NCBI GenBank assembly: GCA_027486895.1
Contig: JAIXOE010000059.1
Span: forward strand, 1-49,729
DNA: 49,729 bases
From: Sphingomonadales bacterium
GTDB taxonomy: Bacteria > Pseudomonadota > Alphaproteobacteria > Sphingomonadales > Sphingomonadaceae
Reading direction: 5' to 3'
The notes under the pieces are model-generated. The model was not told where the DNA came from. It did no database searches and saw only the letters and a list, made by a program, of their open reading frames with translations. Shown here piece after piece: positions 18,571-34,026 of this stretch (positions are counted from its first letter, which is position 1; each line of letters begins with the position of its first letter). A program made the position numbers and the translations under genes.

Positions 18571-20101
18571 ATGCAGCTTTCTGTCTGGACATATGAAGGT
18601 CCACCGCATGTCGGCGCAATGCGCGTCGCAACCGCGATGGAAGGCGTGCATTATTTGCTGCACGCGCCGCAGGGCGACACGTACGCCGACCTGCTGTTCA
18701 CGATGATCGAGCGTCGCGACAAGCGTCCGCCCGTCACCTACACAACGTTTCAGGCGCGTGACCTTGGCAAGGACACATCGCAACTGTTCCAGACAGCCGC
18801 GCAAGACATCATTGAACGGTTCAAACCCGACGCGATGATCGTCGGCGCATCGTGCACCGCTGAACTGATTCAGGACGATCCTGCTGGCCTCATCGAGAAA
18901 ATGGGCCTGCCTATTCCGGTCATCCCGCTTGAGCTTCCAAGCTATCAACGCAAAGAACATTGGGGCGCGGCCGAAACATTTTACCAGATCGTCCGCCATC
19001 TGGTCGACAAAGAGCGCCGCCCTTCGGACCGCGCCAACCGTCGCCCGCTGGTTAACCTGCTCGGACCCACGGCGCTCGGCTTCCGGCATCGTGATGACAT
19101 CATCGAAATCACTAGCCTGCTGAACAAGCTTGGCATCGACATTAACGTCGTTGCCCCCTTGGGCGCGAATGTTGCGGATATTGCCAAGTTGGGTGAGGCT
19201 GATTTCAACATCGTGCTCTATCCCGAAACGGGTGACCTCGCAGCGGACTACCTGGCACGCGAATTCCGCCAGCCAACCGTTCGCACTGTGCCCATCGGCG
19301 TTGGTGCGACGCAGGATTTCATCCGCGAAGTGGCCAATCTCGCAAAAGTCGATCCAGAGCCAATGCTCCGCGAAGGCCTCTCGCGCCTGTCATGGTGGAG
19401 CCGGTCGATTGATTCCAACTATCTGACAGGCAAGCGCGTTTTCATCTTTGGCGATGGCACCCATGCCGTTGCCGCAGCTCGCATTGCAAGCGAAGAGCTT
19501 GGTTTCAAGGTCGTTGGCCTTGGCTGCTACAACCGCGAGTATGCCCGCGAAGTGCGCGCTGCAGCTAAAATGCACGGGCTAGAAGCGCTGATTACCGATG
19601 ACCATCTGGCGGTTGAGCAGGCCATTCAGGATGCACAGCCAGAGCTGGTGCTTGGCACGCAAATGGAACGCCATATTGCGAAGCGCTTTTCAATCCCCTG
19701 CACCGTGATTTCATCACCCGTGCACGTGCAGGATTTCCCTGCACGCTTCTCACCTCAAATGGGCTTTGAAGGCGCAAATGTCATATTCGACAGCTGGGTC
19801 CACCCGCTTGTAATGGGACTTGAAGAACATCTGCTGACGATGTTCCGCGATGATTTTGAATTTCATGACGGAGCGGGTGCATCGCATCTGGGCCCCGGCC
19901 ATTCTGCACCGCAAGATCAGGCTGCACAGCCCGAAGCCGCAAATGACGCTGAAGCCGTTTGGAGCGATGAAGCCAGCCGTGAACTGCGCAAAATCCCATT
20001 CTTCGTGCGCGGCAAAGCACGCCGGAATACTGAATTATTTGCAGCTGAAAACGGCGTGTCGATGATCGAACTGGCCACTTTATATGAGGCAAAGGCACAT
20101 T

Positions 20102-20112
<11 letters not shown>
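18571..20112 (+). CDS. bchB: Dark-operative protochlorophyllide reductase subunit BchB
   Basis: NifK-like partner of BchN, 513 residues. The N-terminal [20 protein letters not shown] is diagnostic, and D36 in [13 protein letters not shown] is the unusual aspartate ligand of the NB-cluster in this enzyme. [14 protein letters not shown] follows near residue 95. The C-terminus carries the compact domain ([21 protein letters not shown]) found in BchB/ChlB. It overlaps bchH by 11 bp. Confidence 0.97.
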
Positions 20113-25284
<5,172 letters not shown>

Positions 25285-25285
<1 letters not shown>

Positions 25286-26709
25286 TGGTCCAAAAGCCGT
25301 CAGCAGTAACATTTTGGCAAGCCGTGGGAACACGGTTTTTGCCATTTGCTGACGCGGGAAGCACTGAGCTTCCACTGAGCCGGCTATTGCGCCTTGCCTT
25401 GTTTCAGGTCAGCGTCGGCATCGCGGCCGTGTTGCTAAATGGCACATTGAACCGCGTTCTGATCGTCGAACTGAAAACGCCGACATGGATTGTGGCGCTG
25501 ATGATTGCTATTCCCCTTTTGGTGGCGCCATTTCGCGCGCTGATAGGCCACAGGTCGGATACGCATCGCTCGGTGCTTGGCTGGCGGCGTGTTCCCTACA
25601 TCTGGTTTGGCACGCTTGGACAATTTGGCGGTCTGGCTATCATGCCATTCGCCCTCATCCTGATTACGCGTCCTGATACCTTTGTCTTTGGCGTTGCCGC
25701 AGCCTGCCTGTCGTTCCTGATGACGGGTGCAGGCATGCACGTAACCCAAACAGCAGGCCTTGCGTTGGCGACCGACATTGCGTCTGAAGACAAGCGTCCC
25801 CGCGTCGTGGCCTTGCTCTATGTCATGCTGCTGGTCGGAATGATGCTGGCTGCGTTCACACTTGGCAATCTGTTAATCGACTTCTCGGCAACGCGGCTGG
25901 TTCAGGTTATTCAGGGCGCTGCCGTACTGACCATGGTGCTCAACATCGTTGCGCTTTGGAAACAGGAGGCCCGTAATCGCAGCCTCACGTCATCACCCGC
26001 AGCCGGCCCAAGCTTTCAACACATATGGGCAAGCTTTACGGCGCAGCCCAACGCCAAAAGATTGCTTTTGGCTATTGGTCTTGGCGCCATGGCCTTTGCC
26101 ATGCAGGACGCCTTGCTTGAACCATATGGCGGCGAAATACTGGGCCTGTCGGTTGGATCAACCACTGCCCTTACCGGTGTATGGGCGCTTGGCGCGCTGA
26201 TTGCTTTTGCCTTTGGTGGCAAACGCCTGTCGACTGGCTCTGATCCGCTTCGGCTGGCTGGATTTGGCGCTGTCGCTGGCATCGCGGCATTTCTGATGAC
26301 ATTATTGGCCGCACCTACCGCGTCTGTGCCTTTGCTATTCGCAGGGGCGACGGTCATTGGATTTGGCACTGGCCTATTCTCGGTCGGCACGATGATCGCC
26401 GCCATGGGGCTAGCGCAAAAGGGCAGTGCCGGTCTGGCACTTGGCGCATGGGGCGCGGTTCAGGCGAGCTGCTCTGGCGCAGGGGTCGCAATCGGCGGCC
26501 TGTTCCGCGACGGCATGGCGACGCTGGCGCTGCATGAAACAATGGGCGCGACGCTTGCCGACCGGGCCACTGGTTACGGCGCCGTATATGCCGCCGAAAT
26601 TCTTTTGCTGCTTGTGACGTTGGTGGTGCTCGGCCCCGTCATCGGGCTTCATCTACAAAATCAGAATAAATCGAGTGATCGTTTTGAATTAACAGAATTT
26701 CCCACGTGA
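25285..26709 (+). CDS. lhaA: LH1 assembly protein LhaA (PucC family)
   Basis: Membrane protein of 474 residues with about twelve helices, PucC/LhaA branch of the major facilitator superfamily. ALFQVSVGIAAVLLNGTLNRVLIVEL and LIGHRSDTHRSVLGWRRVPYIW are the hallmarks (each spans a helix and the loop after it). LhaA is needed for normal LH1 assembly in Rhodobacter and tends to sit between bchM and puhA, as here. A 23-bp gap with a strong site leads to puhA. It shares ancestry with Bch2 at 11856-13181. Confidence 0.95.
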
Positions 26710-26732
26710 ACAGGGAAGTGTGAGGAGGACGT

Positions 26733-27506
26733 ATGTTGGATGACATGAAAATTGTAGGCTCAATCGATGTGACTGCGCTGGTATTTGCGGCATTCGTGCT
26801 GTTTTTCCTCGCGCTCATGGTTTACCTGCGCCGCGAAGATCGCCGTGAAGGCTATCCGTTGGAAGACGAAGTCACAGGCCGCGTCGACACGCCGGGTGGC
26901 GTGCTTTCGCAGGCGGCACCAAAAGTTTTCCAGATGCCCTTTGGACGCGGCACGCAAACCGCGCCGGCACATGGCCGCGAGCCCGTTGATATCGCCGCAG
27001 CACGGACGTTCCGTTCGCCAGGCGCGCCATATTATCCGACCGGCAACCCACTTGTTGACGGCATTGGACCTGCAGCATGGGCCAATCGCGCGAAGCATAC
27101 CGATCTGGACGGTGAAGGCCGCAACCGGATTGTGCCAATCGGCGCCGCGGAACATATCTCGGTTGATACACGTGACCCCGATCCGCGTGGCATGACGGCT
27201 ATCGGTGCCGATGGTGCGGTTGCTGGCACCATTTCCGATATTTGGGTGGATCGTGCAGAGCATGTCATCCGCTATTTGGAAGTCGATACCGGTAAGAATA
27301 AAGTTCTTGCGCCAATGGCCATGGCCAAAGTGCATGGCAAAAAAGGCCAAGTCGTCATTGATGCAATCAATGCCGCCGACTTTGCCACAGCGCCCATTCC
27401 TGGAACTGCGGGGCAGATTACATTCTACGAAGAGGAACGAGTCATCGCTTACTTCGGCGGCGGCTATCTCTACGCAAACCGGGCGCGTCAGGAACCATTG
27501 ATATGA
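26733..27506 (+). CDS. puhA: Photosynthetic reaction centre H subunit PuhA
   Basis: Third reaction-centre subunit: one N-terminal membrane helix (about residues 12-30, AALVFAAF-VLFFLALMVYL region), then a cytoplasmic beta-rich PRC-barrel domain that caps the quinone side of PufLM. The 257-residue length is standard. YLRREDRREGYPLE after the helix, GNPLVDGIGPAAWANR and RYLEVDTGKNKVLAPM are typical. The ribosome site GAGGAGG is strong. It overlaps puhB by ATGA and so shares control with pigment genes upstream. Confidence 0.96.
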   Translation: MLDDMKIVGSIDVTALVFAAFVLFFLALMVYLRREDRREGYPLEDEVTGRVDTPGGVLSQAAPKVFQMPFGRGTQTAPAHGREPVDIAAARTFRSPGAPYYPTGNPLVDGIGPAAWANRAKHTDLDGEGRNRIVPIGAAEHISVDTRDPDPRGMTAIGADGAVAGTISDIWVDRAEHVIRYLEVDTGKNKVLAPMAMAKVHGKKGQVVIDAINAADFATAPIPGTAGQITFYEEERVIAYFGGGYLYANRARQEPLI

Positions 27507-28120
27507 GCGAATATGACTATGAGCCAACCCGCGGATTGCCGGGGGTATTGCCAGCGGATGAAAAAATCCTCTGGCAGGCAAGTCCTGACTGGAAAAATAT
27601 GGCGATGACAGCGCTGCATATACGTCTAACTGTTGCCTATTTCGCCGCCATTGCGATCTGGCTTGGAACGCATGGCGACATGACGTCCGCCATTGCCGTG
27701 TCGACATTGGGCATTTGCGTCGTTGGCCTATTCGCTTTGTTTGCATGGGGTGTGGGACGCACCACGGTTTACACGCTGACCAACAAGCGGTTGGTGCTTC
27801 GGATCGGTGTCGCGTTGAACAAGTGCATCAACTTGCCGCTGTCTGAAGTGAAAACAGCAAATCTGAAGATGTTGCCTGCCGGACATGGCAATATTGTCCT
27901 TCAACTGAAGGGTGCGCCGCGGCTTGGGTATCTGATGCTTTGGCCACATGCCCGTTCGCTGCGCTTTGTAACGCCGCAACCAACATTGCGTGCCATTCCT
28001 GATGCGCAAGCTTTCGCAGCATTGCTGTTCAAAACGACCCAGACCATCCAACCCGTCGCGCCAGCCGAGGCAACACCGCAGCGCAGCCGTGACATACCAT
28101 TGATGGGTGTACCTGCATGA
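27503..28120 (+). CDS. puhB: Photosynthetic complex assembly protein PuhB
   Basis: Membrane protein of 205 residues that helps reaction-centre and LH1 assembly in Rhodobacter. It starts EYDYEPTRGLPGVLPADEKILW, has two or three membrane helices (about 35-55, 58-85) and a PH-like domain (TTVYTLTNKRLVLRIG onwards, about 88-175). Both ends overlap neighbours by ATGA (puhA and puhC), which suggests tightly coupled expression. Confidence 0.93.
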   Translation: MSEYDYEPTRGLPGVLPADEKILWQASPDWKNMAMTALHIRLTVAYFAAIAIWLGTHGDMTSAIAVSTLGICVVGLFALFAWGVGRTTVYTLTNKRLVLRIGVALNKCINLPLSEVKTANLKMLPAGHGNIVLQLKGAPRLGYLMLWPHARSLRFVTPQPTLRAIPDAQAFAALLFKTTQTIQPVAPAEATPQRSRDIPLMGVPA

Positions 28121-28593
28121 ACCACGCTGTCCAACACGACCCCACTGTGCCACGTGGCGCCCTTATCGGCGCTGCAATCTTGCTGATGTTTGTCATTACG
28201 CTCACAGGCGCAGTGCGATTTGGCATTATTCCCCGCGCGGCGGACCCCTCTGTCACCCGTGCGGCGGCGCATGTCATGCCCGCTCAGGAGCGATCCTTGC
28301 GCTTTATCGACAGGGCAGACGGGGCCGTGGTGGTCAGCGACGCCAATAGTGGCGAGACCGTTACGGTTATTCCATTCGGCCAAGGCGGCTTCCTGCGCGC
28401 AACGATGCGCCGCATGGCGAAAGTACGCATTGCTGCAGGAATTGGCAAAGAACCGCCCTTCACGCTGACTCGCTGGGAAAATGGTGCATTGTCGCTGAAG
28501 GACCCAGCAACTGGCCGTGATGCGGAAATCTATGGCTTTGGCCCCGATCACACGAAGATTTTTGCTGACATGTTGGAAACATCGAAATCATGA
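28117..28593 (+). CDS. puhC: Photosynthetic complex assembly protein PuhC
   Basis: Membrane-anchored protein of 158 residues: a short cytoplasmic N-terminus, one helix (about 19-38, LIGAAILLMFVITLTGAVRF), then a periplasmic domain (SLRFIDRADGAVVVSDANSG, RVAAGIG-type beta segments). In Rhodobacter, PuhC is needed for full levels of LH1-RC complex. The order puhA-puhB-puhC and length support the call although sequence is poorly conserved in this family. It overlaps the next gene by ATGA. Confidence 0.9.
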   Translation: MNHAVQHDPTVPRGALIGAAILLMFVITLTGAVRFGIIPRAADPSVTRAAAHVMPAQERSLRFIDRADGAVVVSDANSGETVTVIPFGQGGFLRATMRRMAKVRIAAGIGKEPPFTLTRWENGALSLKDPATGRDAEIYGFGPDHTKIFADMLETSKS

Positions 28594-28886
28594 TCAGACT
28601 CCTGTCCTCCGAAACATTTGACACGCCTTGCCGGATCGAAGTCGAACAAAGCGCGGCGCATTTTCACGCGCATGTCAAACTGGATGGCGGGATAGAAATT
28701 GAACCTGGTGATCAGGTGCACGTCCATGGCGATCCGATCACCGTGGGCTTTGGCGAGAGCATCATTTTGCACCGCCATGCAACCGTACGCAAAGCCGGTC
28801 TGCTGCGTCGCGCATGGACGCGGTTTGCAGGCCATTTTGAACTCGCTGAATTATATGAAGTCAGTTTTACAGCAGGGAGGTTGTAA
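28590..28886 (+). CDS. Small PGC protein of unknown function (orf98)
   Basis: A 98-residue soluble-looking protein with no membrane helix or signal peptide, beta-rich and His-rich in the middle ([19 protein letters not shown]), ending [16 protein letters not shown]. It is translationally coupled to puhC (ATGA) and acsF (TAATG). Small unnamed genes often occupy this place between puhC and acsF in phototrophic alphaproteobacteria, so a role in complex assembly or in the AcsF step is plausible. The His clusters could bind metal, but no known motif is present. Confidence 0.82.
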   Translation: MIRLLSSETFDTPCRIEVEQSAAHFHAHVKLDGGIEIEPGDQVHVHGDPITVGFGESIILHRHATVRKAGLLRRAWTRFAGHFELAELYEVSFTAGRL

Positions 28887-29962
28887 TGAACGCGCCGGCC
28901 AATTTTGCAAAACCCATCGTCGCCGACCATGATACGATGGCCATCGCGCGATCCGACACCGTCCTCGCGCCGCGTTTCTACACGACCGATTATGAGGCCA
29001 TGGACAAGATCGATATCTCGCTGGTGCGTGATGACTGGGAAGGCTTGATGGAGGAAATGGAGGGCGACCCCAACAAGCGCCACTTCAAAAAGACCGATGC
29101 CTTTGACGGGGTGATTGAAGGTTTGGAGCCTGAGCTACAGGCCGAATTTATCGACTTTCTCGCAAGCTCGCTGACCTCCGAATTCTCCGGCTGCATTCTG
29201 TATGCTGAAATCGCGCGCCGGACCAAGAACCCGGACATGAAGCGTCTGTTCAAGCTGCTCGCGCGCGACGAAAGCCGCCATGCCGGCTTCATCAACGAAA
29301 CGTTGAAGGGGTCAGGCATTGGCATTGACCTAAGTTTCCTGACGAAAACGAAGAAATACACATTCTTCAAACCCAAGTTCATTTTCTACGCGGTCTATCT
29401 GTCGGAGAAGATCGGCTATGCGCGGTACATCACGATCTTCCGTCATCTTGCCCGCAATCCGCAGAACAAGTTTCATCCCATTTTCGATTGGTTCGAAGAA
29501 TGGTGCAATGACGAGTTCCGCCACGGCGAAGCCTTTGCTTTGCTGCTGCGCGCCGATCCGAAACTGCTTCAGGGGGCTAACAAGCTCTGGATCCGCTTCT
29601 TCCTGCTTTCCGTCTACGCGACCATGTATGTGCGCGACCATAACCGCCCTGTGTTTCACAAGGCACTTGGCGTTCACCCGGCTGAATATGGTTATGAGGT
29701 CTTTGAGATTTGCACGCAAATCAGCAAGCAGGTCTTCCCCATCGAAATCGACACTGACGATCTCCGCTTCCGCAAAGCGATGGAGCAACTTCGCCTCGCA
29801 TCGGTTGCTATGGAAGACGCCAAAGTACGCGGCGGTGTGTCCGGTTTCGTCGGTCGCTATGTCGGCATGGCCAAGGCAGGCTTTGCCTTTGGCCGGATGT
29901 ATTTCATGCGCCCACGGGTGAACGAACTTCCAAGCCAAATCAGGCTCTCGCCTGCATGGTAA
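28886..29962 (+). CDS. acsF: Oxygen-dependent Mg-protoporphyrin IX monomethyl ester cyclase AcsF
   Basis: Diiron enzyme that forms ring E of bacteriochlorophyll using O2; the product is divinyl protochlorophyllide. The 358-residue protein has the diiron ligands in two EXXH-type motifs, ESRHAGF (E129, H132) and DEFRHGEAF (E210, H213), plus E108 in LYAEIARRT. Presence of AcsF and absence of BchE in the window mark an aerobic route. The ATG overlaps the orf98 stop. Some species need a partner (BciE or Ycf54); neither is evident here. puhE overlaps its end. Confidence 0.97.
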   Translation: MNAPANFAKPIVADHDTMAIARSDTVLAPRFYTTDYEAMDKIDISLVRDDWEGLMEEMEGDPNKRHFKKTDAFDGVIEGLEPELQAEFIDFLASSLTSEFSGCILYAEIARRTKNPDMKRLFKLLARDESRHAGFINETLKGSGIGIDLSFLTKTKKYTFFKPKFIFYAVYLSEKIGYARYITIFRHLARNPQNKFHPIFDWFEEWCNDEFRHGEAFALLLRADPKLLQGANKLWIRFFLLSVYATMYVRDHNRPVFHKALGVHPAEYGYEVFEICTQISKQVFPIEIDTDDLRFRKAMEQLRLASVAMEDAKVRGGVSGFVGRYVGMAKAGFAFGRMYFMRPRVNELPSQIRLSPAW

Positions 29963-30738
29963 CAGCCTCCAGCCTTGTCCTGCCGTTTACGGTGGTGATT
30001 GCTTTATGGTTTTTCAGCACCGGCCTTGTGGCCATGCTGAACCACCGGCTGCGCCAGTCGTTCGGCCGTGCGGTGTTTATCGCGGGCGTCTGCGCATCGC
30101 TTGGGCTTGGCTTGCTGGTGTTTACCAGCCATTCGACCGCGGTCTGGGCGTCTTATGCCTCTTTCGTCGGCGGGCTCTTGATCTGGAGCTGGCATGAAAT
30201 CAGCTTTCTGACAGGCGCCGTTGCGGGCACCCACCGCGACGTTTGCCCATCTGGTGCAAAAGGCTGGCAACGTTTCTCACTCGCGACAATGGCGCTTATT
30301 CATCATGAAATCGCGCTTGCGATGACTGCTGCATTATTGCTTTCGCTCAGCACCGTTACGTCCAATCCAACGGGCGCCTATGCTTTTGCCCTGCTGCTGG
30401 TTTTCCGGCTGTCGTCAAAGCTCAACATCTATTGGGGCGTTCCCAATATGAGCGATGAACTGCTGCCCGCGCATATGGGATATCTGAAAAGCTATTTCGG
30501 ACCAAAGCGGCTGAACGTGATGCTGCTGCTGTCGATCGCCCTGATTATTGGCCTTAGCGCGTATCTCGTCAACCAGGCGATGACCGCCAGCCGTGCAAAT
30601 GAAGTCGTGCAGGCAAGCCTGTTGTGCTGCCTCTGCCTGCTGGCAGCGCTGGAACATATATTTCTCGCCATACCATTTCGCGATTCTGCATTATGGAGTT
30701 GGGCGCTTGAAAATAAGAACAACAAAAAGATCGTGTAA
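29956..30738 (+). CDS. puhE: Photosynthetic complex assembly protein PuhE
   Basis: A 260-residue polytopic membrane protein with about seven hydrophobic helices, typical of the PuhE/DUF3623 family that follows acsF in purple bacteria. [21 protein letters not shown] and [22 protein letters not shown] are conserved segments with charged and His residues inside or next to helices. Its function is not settled; Rhodobacter mutants suggest an effect on bacteriochlorophyll production. Starts inside the acsF end (7-bp overlap) and precedes hemA by 14 bp. Confidence 0.93.
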   Translation: MVTASSLVLPFTVVIALWFFSTGLVAMLNHRLRQSFGRAVFIAGVCASLGLGLLVFTSHSTAVWASYASFVGGLLIWSWHEISFLTGAVAGTHRDVCPSGAKGWQRFSLATMALIHHEIALAMTAALLLSLSTVTSNPTGAYAFALLLVFRLSSKLNIYWGVPNMSDELLPAHMGYLKSYFGPKRLNVMLLLSIALIIGLSAYLVNQAMTASRANEVVQASLLCCLCLLAALEHIFLAIPFRDSALWSWALENKNNKKIV

Positions 30739-30752
30739 GAGGGAGTGAGGGC

Positions 30753-31973
30753 ATGAATTACGAGGCATTTTTCGGAAACGAACTGGCCGCTGTCCGTGAA
30801 GAAGGACGCTACCGCGTGTTTACCGAAATCGAGCGTAAGGCCGGATCATTCCCCCATGCCACCCGCTATATCGACGGCAAAACGAGCGATGTAACCGTTT
30901 GGTGCTCGAACGATTATCTCGGTATGGGCCAGCATCCCAAGGTGTTGAACGCCATGCATACTGTTCTGGATGAATGCGGCGCTGGCGCGGGCGGTACTCG
31001 GAATATTTCAGGCACAAACCACCATCATGTTCTGCTCGAAACCGAGCTGGCTGACCTGCATAACAAAGAAGACGCGTTGCTTTTTACCTCGGGCTATGTG
31101 TCGAACTGGGCAGCGCTTGGAACATTGGCGGCGAAGATCCCGAATTGTGTCGTATTATCAGACGCGCTGAATCATGCCTCGATGATTGAAGGCATTCGCC
31201 ATAGCCGGGCTGAATGTATCGTGTTCGATCACAACTCAGCCGAGAATTTGGACCGCAAGCTTGCGCAACTTGACCCTGACCGTCCGAAGCTTGTCGCGTT
31301 CGAAAGCGTCTACTCAATGGATGGCGATATCGCGCCTATCGCTGAAATCCTCGACGTTTGCGAAAAGCATAACGCGATGAGCTATATCGACGAAGTCCAT
31401 GGCGTTGGCCTATATGGCCCACGTGGTGGCGGCGTTGCCGAGCGCGAAGGCCTGATGGACCGGATTACAGTTATCGAAGGGACGCTGGGCAAGGCCTATG
31501 GCGTTATGGGCGGCTATATCGCTGCGTCGCGTGACCTGTGTGATTTCGTCCGCACCTTTGCCAGCGGCTTCATCTTTTCAACAGCGCTACCACCCGCGGT
31601 TGCGGCCGGCGCTTGCGCAAGCATCAAGCATCTCAAGACCAGCAACGCGGAACGCGAAATGCATCAAGACCGCGTTGCGAAAGTGCGTGGCGCATTGGAC
31701 CGGATGGGCATTCCACATATTCCGAACCCAAGCCACATCATTCCGGTCATGGTTGGCGACGCGCATAAGTGCAAATTCATCAGCGACTGGTTGATGGATA
31801 ATCACGGAATTTATGTGCAGCCAATAAACTATCCGACCGTGCCACGTGGCACGGAAAGATTGCGTATTACACCGTCCCCTGTCCACAGCGATGGTGACAT
31901 TGATAAGCTGTTGCGTGCGCTCAGCGAAATCTGGTCGCATTGCGAACTCGCGCGACGCGACGTTGCTGCCTGA
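30753..31973 (+). CDS. hemA: 5-aminolevulinate synthase HemA
   Basis: PLP-dependent enzyme that condenses glycine with succinyl-CoA to give ALA, the first committed step for haem and bacteriochlorophyll. The 406-residue protein has the cofactor lysine K247 in [24 protein letters not shown] (PLP pyridine-binding Asp, D213) and [14 protein letters not shown]. The ribosome site is AGAGGGAGTGAGG. As the last gene of the bchF operon it ties precursor supply to pigment synthesis; a second hemA elsewhere for basal haem cannot be excluded. A terminator follows. Confidence 0.97.
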   Translation: MNYEAFFGNELAAVREEGRYRVFTEIERKAGSFPHATRYIDGKTSDVTVWCSNDYLGMGQHPKVLNAMHTVLDECGAGAGGTRNISGTNHHHVLLETELADLHNKEDALLFTSGYVSNWAALGTLAAKIPNCVVLSDALNHASMIEGIRHSRAECIVFDHNSAENLDRKLAQLDPDRPKLVAFESVYSMDGDIAPIAEILDVCEKHNAMSYIDEVHGVGLYGPRGGGVAEREGLMDRITVIEGTLGKAYGVMGGYIAASRDLCDFVRTFASGFIFSTALPPAVAAGACASIKHLKTSNAEREMHQDRVAKVRGALDRMGIPHIPNPSHIIPVMVGDAHKCKFISDWLMDNHGIYVQPINYPTVPRGTERLRITPSPVHSDGDIDKLLRALSEIWSHCELARRDVAA

Positions 31974-31996
31974 TACGCAAAGCAAACACCACCAAC

Positions 31997-32027
31997 AAAA
32001 AAGGCCGGGAATTACCCGGCCTTTTTT
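31997..32027. terminator. Bidirectional terminator between hemA and the cytochrome gene
   Basis: AAGGCCGGG (32001-32009) and CCCGGCCTT (32015-32023) make a 9-bp perfect stem around AATTA, flanked by an A-run on the left and T-run on the right. It closes both the bchF-hemA operon and the convergent cytochrome gene. Confidence 0.94.
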
Positions 32028-32047
32028 ATGTCAGTGATATTCAAATA

Positions 32048-32575
32048 TCAGCTTGGCGTTTCGAGATATGCAATCACGTCAGCACGCTTTTGCGCATCAG
32101 GCAGACCAGCGAAGATCATCTTCGTCTGCGGGATTACGCGCTGTGGCTTTTCAAGATATTGGAACAACTTTTCCTTGGTCCAGGTAATGCCGCTTCCGGA
32201 ATTCGCTGCCGAATACGCGAAACCGGGAACCGATCCAGCCTTACGGCCAATGAGTCCATTTAACGATGGGCCAGTCTTGTTTACGCCAGCGTCGGTAACG
32301 TGGCATGTGCGGCACTGCGCAAATACCATCTTACCGTTTGCGGCATTGCCAGTGAAGCTTGCAAATGTGGTGCCATCAAGCGTTGCAACATCAGTTGCAG
32401 CCGGTGGGCCAGCAGGCGCTGCGGGGGCGGGCGCTGCGGCAGGTGCTGCTGCGGGCGCGGCAGGTGCCGCTGCCTGAGCTGTTTTGTCAGCTTCGCTCTC
32501 CGAACCGCCACCTGAACAGGCAGCAACCATTGCCGATAAAGCTACCAAGCCAGCTATTGCTTTTGTCTTGACCAT
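32048..32575 (-). CDS. Lipoprotein class I c-type cytochrome, likely donor to the reaction centre
   Basis: A 175-residue exported cytochrome. The signal peptide ends in a lipobox, VAAC with lipidation Cys20, so it should be anchored in a membrane. A flexible linker of Ala and Pro (about residues 35-60) leads to a mitochondrial-type cytochrome c2 domain with haem site CRTCH (88-92), TGPSLNGLIGRKAG and the axial Met in PQTKM (M153). Since the reaction centre lacks PufC, a tethered c2 that swings between the bc1 complex and PufLM is an attractive role, as for membrane-bound cytochrome cy in Rhodobacter. It could equally serve a terminal oxidase. The site GGAGA precedes the ATG. Confidence 0.92.
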   Translation of the reverse strand: MVKTKAIAGLVALSAMVAACSGGGSESEADKTAQAAAPAAPAAAPAAAPAPAAPAGPPAATDVATLDGTTFASFTGNAANGKMVFAQCRTCHVTDAGVNKTGPSLNGLIGRKAGSVPGFAYSAANSGSGITWTKEKLFQYLEKPQRVIPQTKMIFAGLPDAQKRADVIAYLETPS

Positions 32576-32597
32576 ATATTCTCCTATCGCGTCTTAA

Positions 32598-32613
32598 TTG
32601 GCCATATGGCCAA
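32598..32613. promoter_or_regulatory. Perfect 16-bp palindrome before the cytochrome gene
   Basis: TTGGCCATATGGCCAA is a perfect palindrome 23-38 bp upstream of the cytochrome ATG. It could be an operator for a dimeric repressor or a stem in the leader. No known consensus is recognised and it does not fit TGT-N12-ACA. Confidence 0.5.
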
Positions 32614-32685
32614 CTTTTTCGTACTCAACCCAATTATGCGTTTAACCCACATGAAACCCCATGGGAAGCGGATTATGCAGTCGTC

Positions 32686-33969
32686 TCACGGCTTTTCAAT
32701 ACGGGCATTTTCCTCGCCAGTTTCTTTCAAAACCTTGTGCCGCAAACGGTTCACAAAAAGGTAGATCAGCAACACAATGGGGATCGTTATGGCACCAATT
32801 ATCATGTCGGTGGATGCGCCACCCTTTAGCGCGGCTGCTCCACCCTTTGTGATATAGGCAATCAGGCCAACCAGATAATATGCAGCAGCAATAACCGACA
32901 ATCCTTCAACCAAGGTTTGGAGGCGAAGCTGAAGCTGCGTCGACCGTTCCATCGAACGCATGAGCCCAAGATTCTGAGCCTTGATGCGGCTATCAATGCG
33001 CACATCAAGCGTGTGCATGACGTTCGATATACGATCGGCAAGATCGTTGAGGCGCTGGCGAAACACAGAACAGGTGCGCGACGCAGGCACGAGTCGGCGT
33101 TCAGTGAAATCGGTCAGACTTTGGAAGTTTAATATGGGGCGCACATCAAGCGCGGCCAATCGGTCGGCCGCAACCTCTGCATAGGCTGCCGTAGCGCTCA
33201 GCCGGAAGCCGGTGGCCGAACGGATAAGTTCCAGTTCCGACGAAATACCCGCAAGATCGTTAAGCAAAATATCGTCATCATCATCTGCTGATGCGACGCG
33301 TCGTGCATGGTCGGACAAACGATGTTCCAACTGATCGAGTTGCGGCCCATATTGCTGCACAACCGGAAAGCCCAACAGGGCCAGGTTTCTGTAGTTACCC
33401 AATTCCTGCACGCGCTGGATAATCCGTCCGCGCTCGCCTTCGCCAACGTCGCCAGCAGTAATCAGCAACCGGCCATAGCCATCGCCGTGGATGCTGAAGT
33501 CGGACCAAAGACGAATGCCGGCATTGATTTCGCAGCAGACCATCTCTTCGGTAGAAATTCCCAGTGCTGACAAATCAGCATCAACATTATTGTCGTCCGG
33601 AATCACGCGGATTTGTGTCGCGCGCACGACGCCACCCGGCCAATTTTCGAGCCATTGGATGTAATTGTGGCGGATATTATCCGGGGTTTCATTCGGAAAT
33701 ATCAACGTCAATGTGCTGGCTTCGGTGTGACGCTCCCAAAGGAAGTGAATGCCAGCGTTTGTGTGTCCCGAACCATGCCGCGCGGCGAGCGTCCAATCAT
33801 CAAAATCAGGCCGCGCATTCAAAAGCCAGCCATCTTCAGCACTGCGTTCTTCGGGTCCAATCAGGCGGACGACCTGATATATTTCGCAACGCCGGCTGAC
33901 CGGCGCGAAACGACGTAACCGCATTTCATCGACAGCCCATCGGCGAAGCGGATGCTCAGTGAAGCTCAT
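32686..33969 (-). CDS. DUF3422 family membrane protein
   Basis: A protein of 427 residues (from ATG 33969) of the DUF3422 family. It has a long soluble N-terminal part with a helical coiled region (about 215-340) and two C-terminal membrane helices (about 355-375 and 390-412), then a basic tail. The starting MSFTEHPLRRWAVDEMRLRRF is typical. Function is unknown; the layout (coiled soluble domain plus two helices) recalls CorA-like proteins but no GMN motif is seen. It sits between the cytochrome and bciA on the same strand with gaps of 110 and 57 bp, so co-transcription is uncertain. Confidence 0.88.
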   Translation of the reverse strand: MSFTEHPLRRWAVDEMRLRRFAPVSRRCEIYQVVRLIGPEERSAEDGWLLNARPDFDDWTLAARHGSGHTNAGIHFLWERHTEASTLTLIFPNETPDNIRHNYIQWLENWPGGVVRATQIRVIPDDNNVDADLSALGISTEEMVCCEINAGIRLWSDFSIHGDGYGRLLITAGDVGEGERGRIIQRVQELGNYRNLALLGFPVVQQYGPQLDQLEHRLSDHARRVASADDDDDILLNDLAGISSELELIRSATGFRLSATAAYAEVAADRLAALDVRPILNFQSLTDFTERRLVPASRTCSVFRQRLNDLADRISNVMHTLDVRIDSRIKAQNLGLMRSMERSTQLQLRLQTLVEGLSVIAAAYYLVGLIAYITKGGAAALKGGASTDMIIGAITIPIVLLIYLFVNRLRHKVLKETGEENARIEKP

Positions 33970-34026
33970 AGGCAAATATTCGCACAATTTTCCTGAAAGT
34001 CCATAGGCTTGAACATCACCCGGAAT

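Noticed and set aside
20084-20101. ATG 20084 as the bchH start
   Set aside because: It lengthens the overlap with bchB and has a poorer ribosome site than ATG 20102, which lies six bases after AAAGG.
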